5,268 nucleotides of DNA from Anoxynatronum sp033549305 (GCA_033549305.1 JAWSUV010000159.1:1-5268), one strand, 5' to 3'. Positions 1 through 5,177 are shown, counted from the first letter of the stretch. Notes: a model not told the origin generated them from the letters alone. A program made the numbers and translations.

Positions 1-876
1 CTGATCGTTGTCACCCTGTGGGGCATGAATTTCATCGCCATCAAGCTGGGGGTCAGCCACGTGCCGCCCCTGTTTCTGGTGGCGCTCCGCTTTCTCCTGG
101 TGGCCGTTCCCGCCGTCTTTTTCCTTCCCCGGCCCCAGATCCCCTGGAAGGGCCTTATCGCCCTCTCCATGACCCTTTATGTGGGCCAGTTTGGCCTGCT
201 ATTCCTCGGCATCAAGCTGGGCATGCCCACCGGCCTGGCTTCGCTGGTGCAGCAGTCCCAGGCTTTTTTCACCCTGCTGATCGCCGTGATTTTCCTCAAG
301 GAAAAACTCCGCTGGAACCACATTGCCGGCCTCCTCATCGCCGCTGTTGGCATCGTTCTCATCGCCTCCCGCCAAAACACCGGCATGACCTTCATTGGGT
401 TTGGGCTGATCCTTGCCGCCGCCGCCAGCTGGGGAGCGGGCAACGTGATCATGCGCCAGGTCACCCTGGACGTGCCCCCCTTTTCCATGCTTTCTTTGGT
501 GGTCTGGAGCGGTCTGGTGTCCTTTTTCCCCATGGCCATTCTCTCATTTCTTATCGAAGGCCCGGCCAGCTGGGTCAACGCCCTCCGGCAGGCCAACTGG
601 GTCTCCGCCCTCTCCCTGATGTACCTGGCTTACTGCGCCTCCCTGGTGGGCTACGGCCTTTGGGGCAGGCTGATGGCCCGCTACCCCGCCTCCACCGTAT
701 CACCTTTCGCCCTCCTGGTTCCCATTCTGGCCATGATCTCCGGCGTCCTGTTTCTGGGTGAAACCTTCACCCTCCACCAGCTGGCAGGGTCGGTGCTGGT
801 GATGACGGGGCTGGTGATTCACGTGTTTGGCCAGCGGCTCCACACTAACGCCCGTCCGGCGAAGCCTGTTGCCTGA
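1..876 (+). CDS. eamA: EamA-family exporter, cysteine/O-acetylserine-exporter-like (5' end missing)
   Basis: Inner-membrane drug/metabolite transporter (DMT superfamily). The frame is open from base 1 and already reads LIVVTLWGMNFIAIKLGV, the first transmembrane helix of this family, so the true start lies upstream and roughly ten residues are missing. The ATG at 25 falls inside that helix and is unlikely to be the start. Two EamA repeats are visible: one up to about base 370, and a second beginning around 400 with the AAAASWGAGNVIMRQ stretch, giving about ten hydrophobic helices in all. Family-typical segments match E. coli EamA (YdeD) as I recall it: GMPTGLASLVQQSQAFFT, LSLMYLAYCASLVGYGLWG, and the ending VMTGLVIHVFG. 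About 291 residues are visible against 299 in YdeD. In E. coli the protein exports cysteine-pathway metabolites; the same substrate here is inference. The family assignment is firm, the symbol less so. Confidence 0.88.
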   Translation: MIVVTLWGMNFIAIKLGVSHVPPLFLVALRFLLVAVPAVFFLPRPQIPWKGLIALSMTLYVGQFGLLFLGIKLGMPTGLASLVQQSQAFFTLLIAVIFLKEKLRWNHIAGLLIAAVGIVLIASRQNTGMTFIGFGLILAAAASWGAGNVIMRQVTLDVPPFSMLSLVVWSGLVSFFPMAILSFLIEGPASWVNALRQANWVSALSLMYLAYCASLVGYGLWGRLMARYPASTVSPFALLVPILAMISGVLFLGETFTLHQLAGSVLVMTGLVIHVFGQRLHTNARPAKPVA

Positions 877-894
877 TGCTGCAGGTTTTGTTTT
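862..894 (+). terminator. weak terminator-like hairpin over the exporter stop codon
   Basis: The arm at 862-868 (aagcctg) pairs with 882-888 (caggttt), with one G-U pair and a 13-base loop. It is followed by a T-rich stretch ending at 894 (ttgtttt). The stem includes coding sequence and the TGA stop lies in the loop. The stem is short and AT-containing, so it would be weak, and readthrough into the radical SAM gene is possible. Confidence 0.3.
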
Positions 895-900
895 CGATAT

Positions 901-930
901 GTGGCATCCCGGACGGAAAACTGGTACGAT
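901..930 (+). promoter_or_regulatory. candidate sigma-A promoter with extended -10 for the radical SAM gene
   Basis: The -10 candidate is TACGAT at 925-930, preceded by TG at 922-923, which makes an extended -10 (TGGTACGAT). A -35-like GTGGCA lies at 901-906 with an 18-base spacer. The expected transcript start is near 937, about 35 bases before the ATG at 972. Each hexamer matches consensus at four of six positions, so this is a moderate candidate. Confidence 0.4.
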
Positions 931-971
931 AGAAAGAAATCACGGAAACCCACGGAAAGAGAGGCCGTTCC

Positions 972-1838
972 ATGACCTACGAAGCCCCTATCTACCGTCC
1001 GCCCAGCGAAGCCCGCAGCCTGATCCTGCAGCTGACGCTGGGCTGTTCGCACAATCAGTGCACCTTCTGCTACATGTACAAAGGCAAGCCCTACCGGGTG
1101 AAATCCCGCGAGGAAATGTGGGAACACCTTGCCTGGGGAAAAGCCATGGATCCGGGTGCCCGGCGGATTTTTCTCGCCGACGGCAACGTGCTGGGCCTTG
1201 ACACCTCCCTGCTGCTGGAGATCCTCACCGCCCTGTACCGGGAGTTTCCCTCCCTGGAACGGGTGAGCGTGTACGGCGGCCCCAGGGACATCCTCGGGAA
1301 AACACCTGAAGAACTGGCCGCCCTGCGCCAGGCCGGCCTCCAGCTGGTCTACCTGGGAGTGGAAAGCGGCAGCGATGCCGTTCTGCAGCAAGTGCATAAA
1401 GGTGTCACCGCAGAAGAGATGATCACCGCCGGCGTCCGCGTGCGCCAGGCGGGCCTCCTGCTGTCCTGCATGCTGATTTCCGGTCTGGGGGGCACTACCC
1501 ATTGGCGGGAGCACGCCCTGGAAAGCGCCCGGGTGATCAGTGTCATCAACCCCGACTACCTGAGCCTCCTCACCCTGCTGGTGGAGGAAAACACCCCCCT
1601 GCACCGACAGATCCGCCAGGGCCTGTTCCAGCCGCTCCCCCCGGAAGACGTCCTGGAAGAAACCCGGCTGCTCCTGGAACACCTGCAGCTGAACGGCTGC
1701 ACCTTCCGCAGCAACCATCCCTCCAACTACCTGAACCTCTCCGGGGTGCTGAACCGGGACCAGGACCGGCTCCTGGCCCAGATCCAGGCAGCCCGGCAGG
1801 AAGGAAGGCTCCGCCCTGAAGGCTGGCGGGCTCTGTAA
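972..1838 (+). CDS. radical SAM protein of unknown reaction (CX4CX2C cluster motif)
   Basis: Predicted radical S-adenosylmethionine enzyme of 288 residues; soluble, with no signal or membrane segment. The [4Fe-4S] site is in the GCSHNQCTFCYMY motif with Cys25, Cys30 and Cys33, i.e. CX4CX2C rather than the usual CX3CX2C. Further barrel motifs follow in order: FLADGN (67-72, in the place of the GGE-type SAM-binding strand), VSVYGGP (98-104), YLGVESGSD (127-135) with VHKG after it, and an ISGLGG turn (169-174). The start at 972 is supported by an AGAGAGG-type binding site at 958-964, seven bases upstream. Its length suits single-domain members of this Elp3/MiaB-like (COG1032-type) group often seen in Clostridia. 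It has no B12-binding or TRAM domain, and no partner gene next to it names a substrate. The superfamily is certain; the reaction is unknown. Confidence 0.9.
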   Translation: MTYEAPIYRPPSEARSLILQLTLGCSHNQCTFCYMYKGKPYRVKSREEMWEHLAWGKAMDPGARRIFLADGNVLGLDTSLLLEILTALYREFPSLERVSVYGGPRDILGKTPEELAALRQAGLQLVYLGVESGSDAVLQQVHKGVTAEEMITAGVRVRQAGLLLSCMLISGLGGTTHWREHALESARVISVINPDYLSLLTLLVEENTPLHRQIRQGLFQPLPPEDVLEETRLLLEHLQLNGCTFRSNHPSNYLNLSGVLNRDQDRLLAQIQAARQEGRLRPEGWRAL

Positions 1839-1840
1839 TC

Positions 1841-1975
1841 CCGCCTCGATGTAAAATAGTGCAAGATAGAAATGTTAGAGTTAGTGGGATGAAGTGTGAC
1901 ATAAATCGAAGAGCCATGATGAATACGTATCTTAAGGATTCAAGTGGATATATCATGGGAGTCAGGTGCATATAA
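1841..1975 (+). pseudogene. possible 3' remnant of a lost gene (formylglycine-enzyme-like ending?)
   Basis: Just after the radical SAM stop a different frame stays open from 1841 to the TAA at 1973-1975. From the ATG at 1889 it could make only 28 residues. The translation has Arg/Cys-rich spacing and ends in SSGYIMGVRCI, which resembles the 'IGFRCV' type of ending of formylglycine-generating-enzyme (FGE/SUMF1-like) domains. No strong ribosome binding site precedes it, and the Trp/Gly-rich core of that family is absent. Its stop overlaps the ATG at 1975 (TAATG). It may be a gene tail left by a deletion, a short leader peptide coupled to the next gene, or chance. The family resemblance is by eye only. 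Confidence 0.22.
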
Positions 1976-2274
1976 TGTATGTCAAAGATATGAAGAATGA
2001 TTCATATCATCATATAAATTCACTTGACCAAAAGGAAACTTTCGATAAATATAACGGCAAGGACAAGACCTATATCATCCTAATGGGAATAACCGTGGTG
2101 CTGCTGGCAATCTCCATTACGTTTAATCAGCAGATGGCAGACATCATGGCAGTTGTTACGGCGATGGTTGTAAGGATCAATCTGCTTACAGTTATAAATT
2201 CCCTTAGTCGGGAAGATTACCCGACGGACGATATAGAGGAGGATTATGGAATTAGTGATATCTACATTAGGTGA
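1975..2274 (+). CDS. small membrane protein, function unknown
   Basis: Not recognised. From ATG 1975 it encodes 99 residues; an in-frame GTG at 1966 would add three. I prefer 1975: an AGGTG element at 1964-1968 is well spaced from it, and the ATG overlaps the preceding stop (TAATG). The GTG has GGGAG at 1957-1961 only four bases away. The protein has a polar N-terminus (about 30 residues), a hydrophobic helix YIILMGITVVLLAISITF, a second less hydrophobic stretch (MADIMAVVTAMVVRINLLTVI), and an acidic tail containing DDIEEDYG. This suggests one or two membrane passes with both ends cytoplasmic if two. It is richer in A+T than the genes upstream, consistent with a different origin. The same frame continues for 34 sense codons past the TGA at 2272-2274, so it may be a truncated form of a longer protein. 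Confidence 0.5.
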   Translation: MYVKDMKNDSYHHINSLDQKETFDKYNGKDKTYIILMGITVVLLAISITFNQQMADIMAVVTAMVVRINLLTVINSLSREDYPTDDIEEDYGISDIYIR

Positions 2275-2379
2275 AACTGTGATGAAGTGGAAAGATCTGT
2301 TGCAAAGCTGACAATGGAAACTGGATCAGATAAATTCTTGAATAAATCACTGCTTAAAACCTGGGGACTTGTGATTTAA
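2275..2379 (+). pseudogene. in-frame continuation beyond the TGA of the small membrane protein
   Basis: After the TGA at 2272-2274 the same frame reads 34 sense codons to a TAA at 2377-2379. The translation, with segments such as CDEVERSVAKLTMETGSDKF and LLKTWGLVI, looks protein-like (mixed charged and hydrophobic residues). A run this long without a stop is expected by chance roughly one time in five with uniform codons, so the case is suggestive only. It could be the severed C-terminus of a protein of about 134 residues, or ordinary non-coding leader DNA. A candidate promoter for the next gene lies inside it. Confidence 0.22.
2308..2336 (+). promoter_or_regulatory. candidate sigma-A promoter for the DUF1801 gene
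   Basis: CTGACA at 2308-2313 matches the -35 consensus at five of six positions. A 17-base spacer leads to TAAATT at 2331-2336, four of six for the -10. Transcription would start near 2343, leaving a leader of about 68 bases before the ATG at 2411. The leader would begin with an AT-rich inverted repeat (2343-2350 with 2371-2378). Confidence 0.4.
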
Positions 2380-2410
2380 TCAAACTTAAGGAGAAGGTGG
2401 GGAAAAGTCT

Positions 2411-2821
2411 ATGTGGCAATGCCTAAAGTGCGGTCGTGAGTTCAAGAACCAGAATCAGGATCATTTCTGTGGCGAGCCGCCGAAAACGATTGACGCGTAT
2501 ATCGCCGCACAGCCTGAGAATGTACAGCCGTTTTTGAATCAGGTGCGAGATATAATTCGTGCCGTACTGCCAGACGCGCAGGAGCGTATCTCCTGGAGCA
2601 TGCCAACTTACTGGAACAAACATAACATCATCCATTTCGCGGCCTTCAAAAAACACATCGGAGTATATCCCGGCCCTAAAACGATAGAGAATTTCGCCGG
2701 CCGGTTAACGGAGTACAAAACAAGCAAAGGCGCTGTACAATTGCCGTACAGTAAGCCGCTCCCGCTGGATCTAATCGCCGACATTGCGATATGGTGCAAT
2801 AAAACGGAGAATCATCACTGA
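2411..2821 (+). CDS. DUF1801 (YdhG-like) protein with N-terminal zinc-knuckle-like motif
   Basis: Small cytoplasmic protein of 136 residues. Residues 1-20 carry Cys4, Cys7, His18 and Cys20 (CLKC and DHFC), a CXXC...HXC pattern that probably binds a metal such as zinc. Residues 25-132 form a DUF1801 domain: the TIDAYIAAQPENVQPFL opening, VRDIIRAVLPDAQERISW, the MPTYW motif (64-68), and the typical FAAFKKHIGVYPG strand (76-88), ending in IADIAIWC. DUF1801 proteins include Bacillus YdhG, described as a frataxin-like iron chaperone. Whether this subfamily handles iron is not shown by the sequence. The start is supported by AAGGTGGGG at 2394-2402, eight bases before the ATG. The stop is 38 bases before the MFS start, so the two may share a transcript. 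The family is clear; the role is uncertain. Confidence 0.88.
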   Translation: MWQCLKCGREFKNQNQDHFCGEPPKTIDAYIAAQPENVQPFLNQVRDIIRAVLPDAQERISWSMPTYWNKHNIIHFAAFKKHIGVYPGPKTIENFAGRLTEYKTSKGAVQLPYSKPLPLDLIADIAIWCNKTENHH

Positions 2822-2859
2822 ATGAATGTGGAAGTATATTGATAAGGCAGGCCTGAACC

Positions 2860-4101
2860 ATGAACAATCCATCGAAAAACCGTTTCACCCCGGCTGTGAC
2901 GGTGATCATCCTCTTTGGCATCATCAGCATGCTGGGCGATGTTGTTTACGAAACAGCGAGAAGCGCCAACAGCCAGTATTTAAACTTGCTGAGCATCAGT
3001 GCTGCGCAAGTCGGCCTGGTCTTTGGCATCGGAGAATTTCTGGGGCATGCGCTGCGGCTCATGGCGGGCGTTTTATCAGATAAGAGCGGCAGACACTGGC
3101 CCTTTATGTTCCTGGGGTACGGGATGCTCTTGGTGGTCCCCCTGATCGGATTCACCATGAACTGGAACATGCTCGTGGTGCTCATTCTGATGGAGCGAAT
3201 CGGAAAAGCACTGCGCAGCCCGGCGAAAGATACGGTTTTATCCGGTGTTGCCGAAAAACAGGTGGGTGTCGGGTTCGCGTTTGGGCTGCAGGAAGCATTG
3301 GACCAGATCGGCGCATTCCTGGGTCCGCTTATTTTTACGGCCGTTTTTTATTTTTCGGGCAAGAGCGGCATTGCCCAGTACCAGGCAGGGTATCAACTGT
3401 TATTGGTTCCTTTTCTGTTGCTGATGCTCTTCCTCACCTATGCCTACAGGAGGATTAAGCGGGACCGTCTCATTCCTGCCGCTGCCCCAAACGGGTTTCA
3501 TTCCGAGCGCCTCAACCCGGTCTTCTGGACGTATACAGCCTTCACCTTTTTCTGCACGCTGGGCTTCGTGAATTTCAGCACTGTGGGGTATCACCTCAAG
3601 GCGAAAAACCTGCTGTCCGACGGACACATCACCCTGGTGTATTCAGCCGCAATGATGGTGGATGCCGCGACAGCACTGGTTGTCGGCAAAGCCTATGACC
3701 GGCTGAAAATCAGGACGGAAAAGCGGACCGGCGGCATGCTGCTGTTGCTGGCGATTCCGGTCATTACCATGCTGTTGCCGGTGCTGACCCTGAGTCACTC
3801 TCCAACTCTCATCGTTTTGGGGATGGTTGTTTTTGGCATGGTCATGGGCACCCATGAAACGGTCATGCGCTCAGCCATTGCAGACATCACACCCTTTCAC
3901 AAGCGGGGCACCGGCTATGGCGTCTTTAATACCGGTTATGGGCTGGCGCTGTTTGGCGGAGCCTCCCTGATGGGACTGCTTTACGAGTGGAATCAGATCG
4001 GCATGATCATGGCCTTCACCTTTGCGGCAGAACTGGCGGCCATCTTTTTCTATGCCAACATGAGGCGGATGATCCGGAACAGCCGCCAGGTGGAATCGTA
4101 A
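2860..4101 (+). CDS. MFS transporter, 12 transmembrane helices
   Basis: Complete major facilitator superfamily permease of 413 residues in the cytoplasmic membrane. The N-terminal half has the GDVVYE helix-1 motif (26-31), the GVLSDKSGRHW loop (70-80, MFS motif A), ERIGKALRSPAKD (112-124) and EALDQIGAFLGP (145-156). A basic cytoplasmic linker (about 197-219, YRRIKRDRLIP) joins the halves. The second half repeats motif A as GKAYDRLK (276-283) and has HETVMRSAIAD (332-342) plus RGTGYGVFNTGYGLALFGG (349-367). These segments mark a distinct MFS clade common in bacteria and annotated only as 'MFS transporter'. The substrate cannot be read from sequence. An AAGGCAGG site (2844-2851) lies eight bases before the ATG. 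It follows the DUF1801 gene closely, converges on the ferritin-like gene, and ends at a hairpin one base past its stop. Confidence 0.92.
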   Translation: MNNPSKNRFTPAVTVIILFGIISMLGDVVYETARSANSQYLNLLSISAAQVGLVFGIGEFLGHALRLMAGVLSDKSGRHWPFMFLGYGMLLVVPLIGFTMNWNMLVVLILMERIGKALRSPAKDTVLSGVAEKQVGVGFAFGLQEALDQIGAFLGPLIFTAVFYFSGKSGIAQYQAGYQLLLVPFLLLMLFLTYAYRRIKRDRLIPAAAPNGFHSERLNPVFWTYTAFTFFCTLGFVNFSTVGYHLKAKNLLSDGHITLVYSAAMMVDAATALVVGKAYDRLKIRTEKRTGGMLLLLAIPVITMLLPVLTLSHSPTLIVLGMVVFGMVMGTHETVMRSAIADITPFHKRGTGYGVFNTGYGLALFGGASLMGLLYEWNQIGMIMAFTFAAELAAIFFYANMRRMIRNSRQVES

Positions 4102-4126
4102 CCCAGCCCGACCGGCTGGGATTTCT
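4102..4126 (+). terminator. hairpin terminator candidate after the MFS gene
   Basis: Directly after the TAA, cccagcc (4102-4108) pairs perfectly with ggctggg (4114-4120) around a five-base loop: a compact GC-rich 7-bp stem. The following tract (atttct) is short on T, so termination may be inefficient. A competing 5-bp hairpin, tggga (4117-4121) with tccca (4126-4130), overlaps its 3' arm. Confidence 0.5.
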
Positions 4127-4200
4127 CCCAAATCATCTGCCGCCCGGTCAATGAATCCGGGATCTGCAGTCTCAAGCAGCCTGGCTGAAAAGATGACCCA

Positions 4201-4267
4201 TGACAGGCGTAAAAAATCAGTACGGGTTGAAGTGCTCTCGTACTGATCCTTTACGTTGTTCCTGTCA
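4201..4267. repeat. 67-base interrupted inverted repeat between convergent genes
   Basis: Three nested perfectly complementary arm pairs lie here: tgacagg 4201-4207 with cctgtca 4261-4267, cgtaaa 4208-4213 with tttacg 4250-4255, and atcagtacg 4216-4224 with cgtactgat 4239-4247. This gives 22 base pairs in all, broken by a 2x2 internal loop and a five-base bulge (4256-4260), with a 14-base apical loop. The inner arm acts as the minus-strand terminator; the outer arms are more than a terminator needs. Confidence 0.65.
4211..4247 (-). terminator. intrinsic terminator of the ferritin-like gene
   Basis: Read on the minus strand, ATCAGTACG and CGTACTGAT (4247-4239 and 4224-4216) form a perfect 9-bp stem with a 14-base loop. 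Six consecutive T follow on that strand, from complement 4216 to 4211, the first of them being the last base of the stem. It sits 26 bases after the TAA of the minus-strand gene, a classic intrinsic-terminator position. In the plus direction the T tract is missing, so it works best for the minus strand. Confidence 0.7.
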
Positions 4268-4272
4268 CATGC

Positions 4273-4899
4273 TTATGGCTGCAGGCATATCCCTGTGAAA
4301 GAGGGTTTGTTCGCCTGGTTTATGGCCCGATTTCCCTGCTGAAACCCGTTTCCATTTCTGCGGCCGTATCCAAGGCCTGCTGCTTTTCCATCGACCTGCC
4401 GCTGGAAAGCGGCCAGATGTTTTTCTGAAGCAGCTTTCAGTCTTTCAAAGACAGCTTCCACATCGTCCGGCAAGTCTTGCTGCAGGAACTGTTCATACAT
4501 GGCGATATTGATCACTTCCGCTTCAACACCCACTTTATAGGCTTCTGCCAACGTTCCCGGAAGGCTGACCAGGCTTGCCCAGTCTTTTTCCGGCACCTCA
4601 ACATCATAAGCGGCCAACAGGGGTGTTAACAAACGGATGTGCGTTCCTTCTGCCTTGATGATGTTAGAAAAGGGTCTTGTCACATCAAAGGTGTCCAAAA
4701 TCAATGCATACTCTGCCTGCGCCAGGTACTCGTCTTCAATGGCATATGTCAGCATTTCCTCCAACGTATGCGCACTGCCGGATAAAGCCGCTGCAGCGCC
4801 TGTATCCGTCGCTGCGAAGGATACGGCTCCTGCCAGACTCATCACAACCAAACCCACTGCCAAAAAGCTTACCACTGTTCTGCTGATGATTTTTTTCAT
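4273..4899 (-). CDS. secreted ferritin-like DUF2202-type protein
   Basis: Exported protein of 208 residues. Residues 1-29 are a signal peptide: MKK, a hydrophobic core (VVSFLAVGLVVMSLAGAV) and a likely cut after VSFA29. Residues about 45-170 form a four-helix ferritin-like bundle: EDEYLAQAEY (55-64), AEGTHIRLLTPLL (83-95, an ExxH pair at Glu84/His87), VGVEAEVINIAMYEQFL (123-139) and ASEKHLAAFQRQV (157-169). The Glu/His positions suit a di-metal site and match the DUF2202 pattern as I know it. The tail after 171 is rich in Gly, Asn and Gln, as is common in this family, and ends in GICLQP with the protein's only Cys. The start has an AGGAG site (complement of 4909-4913), nine bases away. Function is unproven; metal or redox handling outside the membrane is inferred. 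There is no lipobox, so it is probably secreted or wall-associated. Confidence 0.85.
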   Translation of the reverse strand: MKKIISRTVVSFLAVGLVVMSLAGAVSFAATDTGAAAALSGSAHTLEEMLTYAIEDEYLAQAEYALILDTFDVTRPFSNIIKAEGTHIRLLTPLLAAYDVEVPEKDWASLVSLPGTLAEAYKVGVEAEVINIAMYEQFLQQDLPDDVEAVFERLKAASEKHLAAFQRQVDGKAAGLGYGRRNGNGFQQGNRAINQANKPSFTGICLQP

Positions 4900-5033
4900 G
4901 ATTCACATCTCCTATACTGGTATATTGATGGTGTTGAGCTGATCAGTCATCAACTCGTTGCTGCATCTTCAGGATAAAGGATAAGTATGATGCAAATATG
5001 AAGAAATACAGAAAAAATGATGAAATGAAAAAT

Positions 5034-5099
5034 GATGGCAGCCCGGTTTTGATGGGAGGAACGTCCCATCCAGTTCCAGGGGTCAGCGCCATTCTTTTT
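5034..5099 (+). promoter_or_regulatory. structured element ending in a T-run (terminator or attenuator candidate)
   Basis: The outer arm atggc (5035-5039) pairs with gccat (5088-5092), and cccgg (5042-5046) can pair with ccaggg (5076-5081) with one bulge. Inside, gatggga (5051-5057) and tcccatc (5064-5070) form a perfect 7-bp hairpin with a six-base loop. The sequence then runs into ttcttttt (5092-5099). An alternative pairing, ggaac (5058-5062) with gttcc (5073-5077), competes with the inner hairpin. It does not match a riboswitch or T-box that I can recognise. Confidence 0.3.
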
Positions 5100-5104
5100 C
5101 ATGC

Positions 5105-5133
5105 TTCTTTGCGATACAGATATGGGGTATACT
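5105..5133 (+). promoter_or_regulatory. candidate promoter of the YkvI-like gene
   Basis: TATACT at 5128-5133 is a five-of-six match to the -10 box and lies 44 bases before the ATG at 5178. The hexamer 17 bases further up (ttcttt, 5105-5110) is a poor -35. The better TTGCGA (5109-5114) is only 13 bases away. The -10 is the only good part of this call. Confidence 0.33.
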
Positions 5134-5177
5134 CAAATGGGGGAGTCCATCAGGCGATGACAGAGGAGGGCCTCTCA

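Larger units (their letters stand above)
4900..5177. other. divergent intergenic region
   Basis: 278 bases between the 5' ends of the ferritin-like gene and the YkvI-like gene. The stretch at about 4970-5035 is A-rich on the plus strand, with repeated aggata and aatgatg words. An 8-bp perfect palindrome ctgatcag (4939-4946) lies between gttga (4933-4937) and tcaac (4950-4954) and could be a regulator site, though the flanks are not symmetric about it. I see no convincing promoter for the minus-strand gene. A structured element (5034-5099) and a -10-like box (5128-5133) precede the plus-strand gene. Confidence 0.5.

Noticed and set aside
25..27. ATG at 25 as the start of the exporter
   Set aside because: The frame is open upstream to base 1 and encodes the beginning of the first helix of the family, so the gene starts outside the window.
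18..761. A 247-codon plus-strand frame overlapping the exporter
   Set aside because: It is Pro/Arg/His-rich, lies one frame away from the well-matched EamA sequence, and is a composition shadow.
819..1718. A 299-codon open frame on the minus strand across the radical SAM gene
   Set aside because: It is antisense to a gene with clear family motifs, is rich in Gln, His and Gly as expected for a GC-rich shadow frame, and shows no family motif.
1839..1965. End of an insertion sequence after the radical SAM gene
   Set aside because: The A+T-rich sequence looked IS-like, but no terminal inverted repeat pair, target duplication or transposase fragment could be identified.
2272..2330. TGA as a selenocysteine codon in the small membrane protein
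   Set aside because: No well-formed hairpin with a suitable apical loop was found immediately downstream, and the family is unknown; nonsense mutation or a real stop is simpler.
2826..3083. An 85-codon frame (ATG 2826) overlapping the start of the MFS gene
   Set aside because: Past 2860 it is the out-of-frame shadow of the MFS gene, rich in His and Cys, without recognisable motifs or a good ribosome binding site.
4201..4267. The nested inverted repeat as an integron attC site
   Set aside because: The expected RYYYAAC and GTTRRRY core sites are not at the ends, and no integrase or cassette array is present.
4637..4942. A 101-codon plus-strand frame opposite the ferritin-like gene
   Set aside because: It is antisense to the signal peptide and first helices of a gene with clear family features and has no good start signal.
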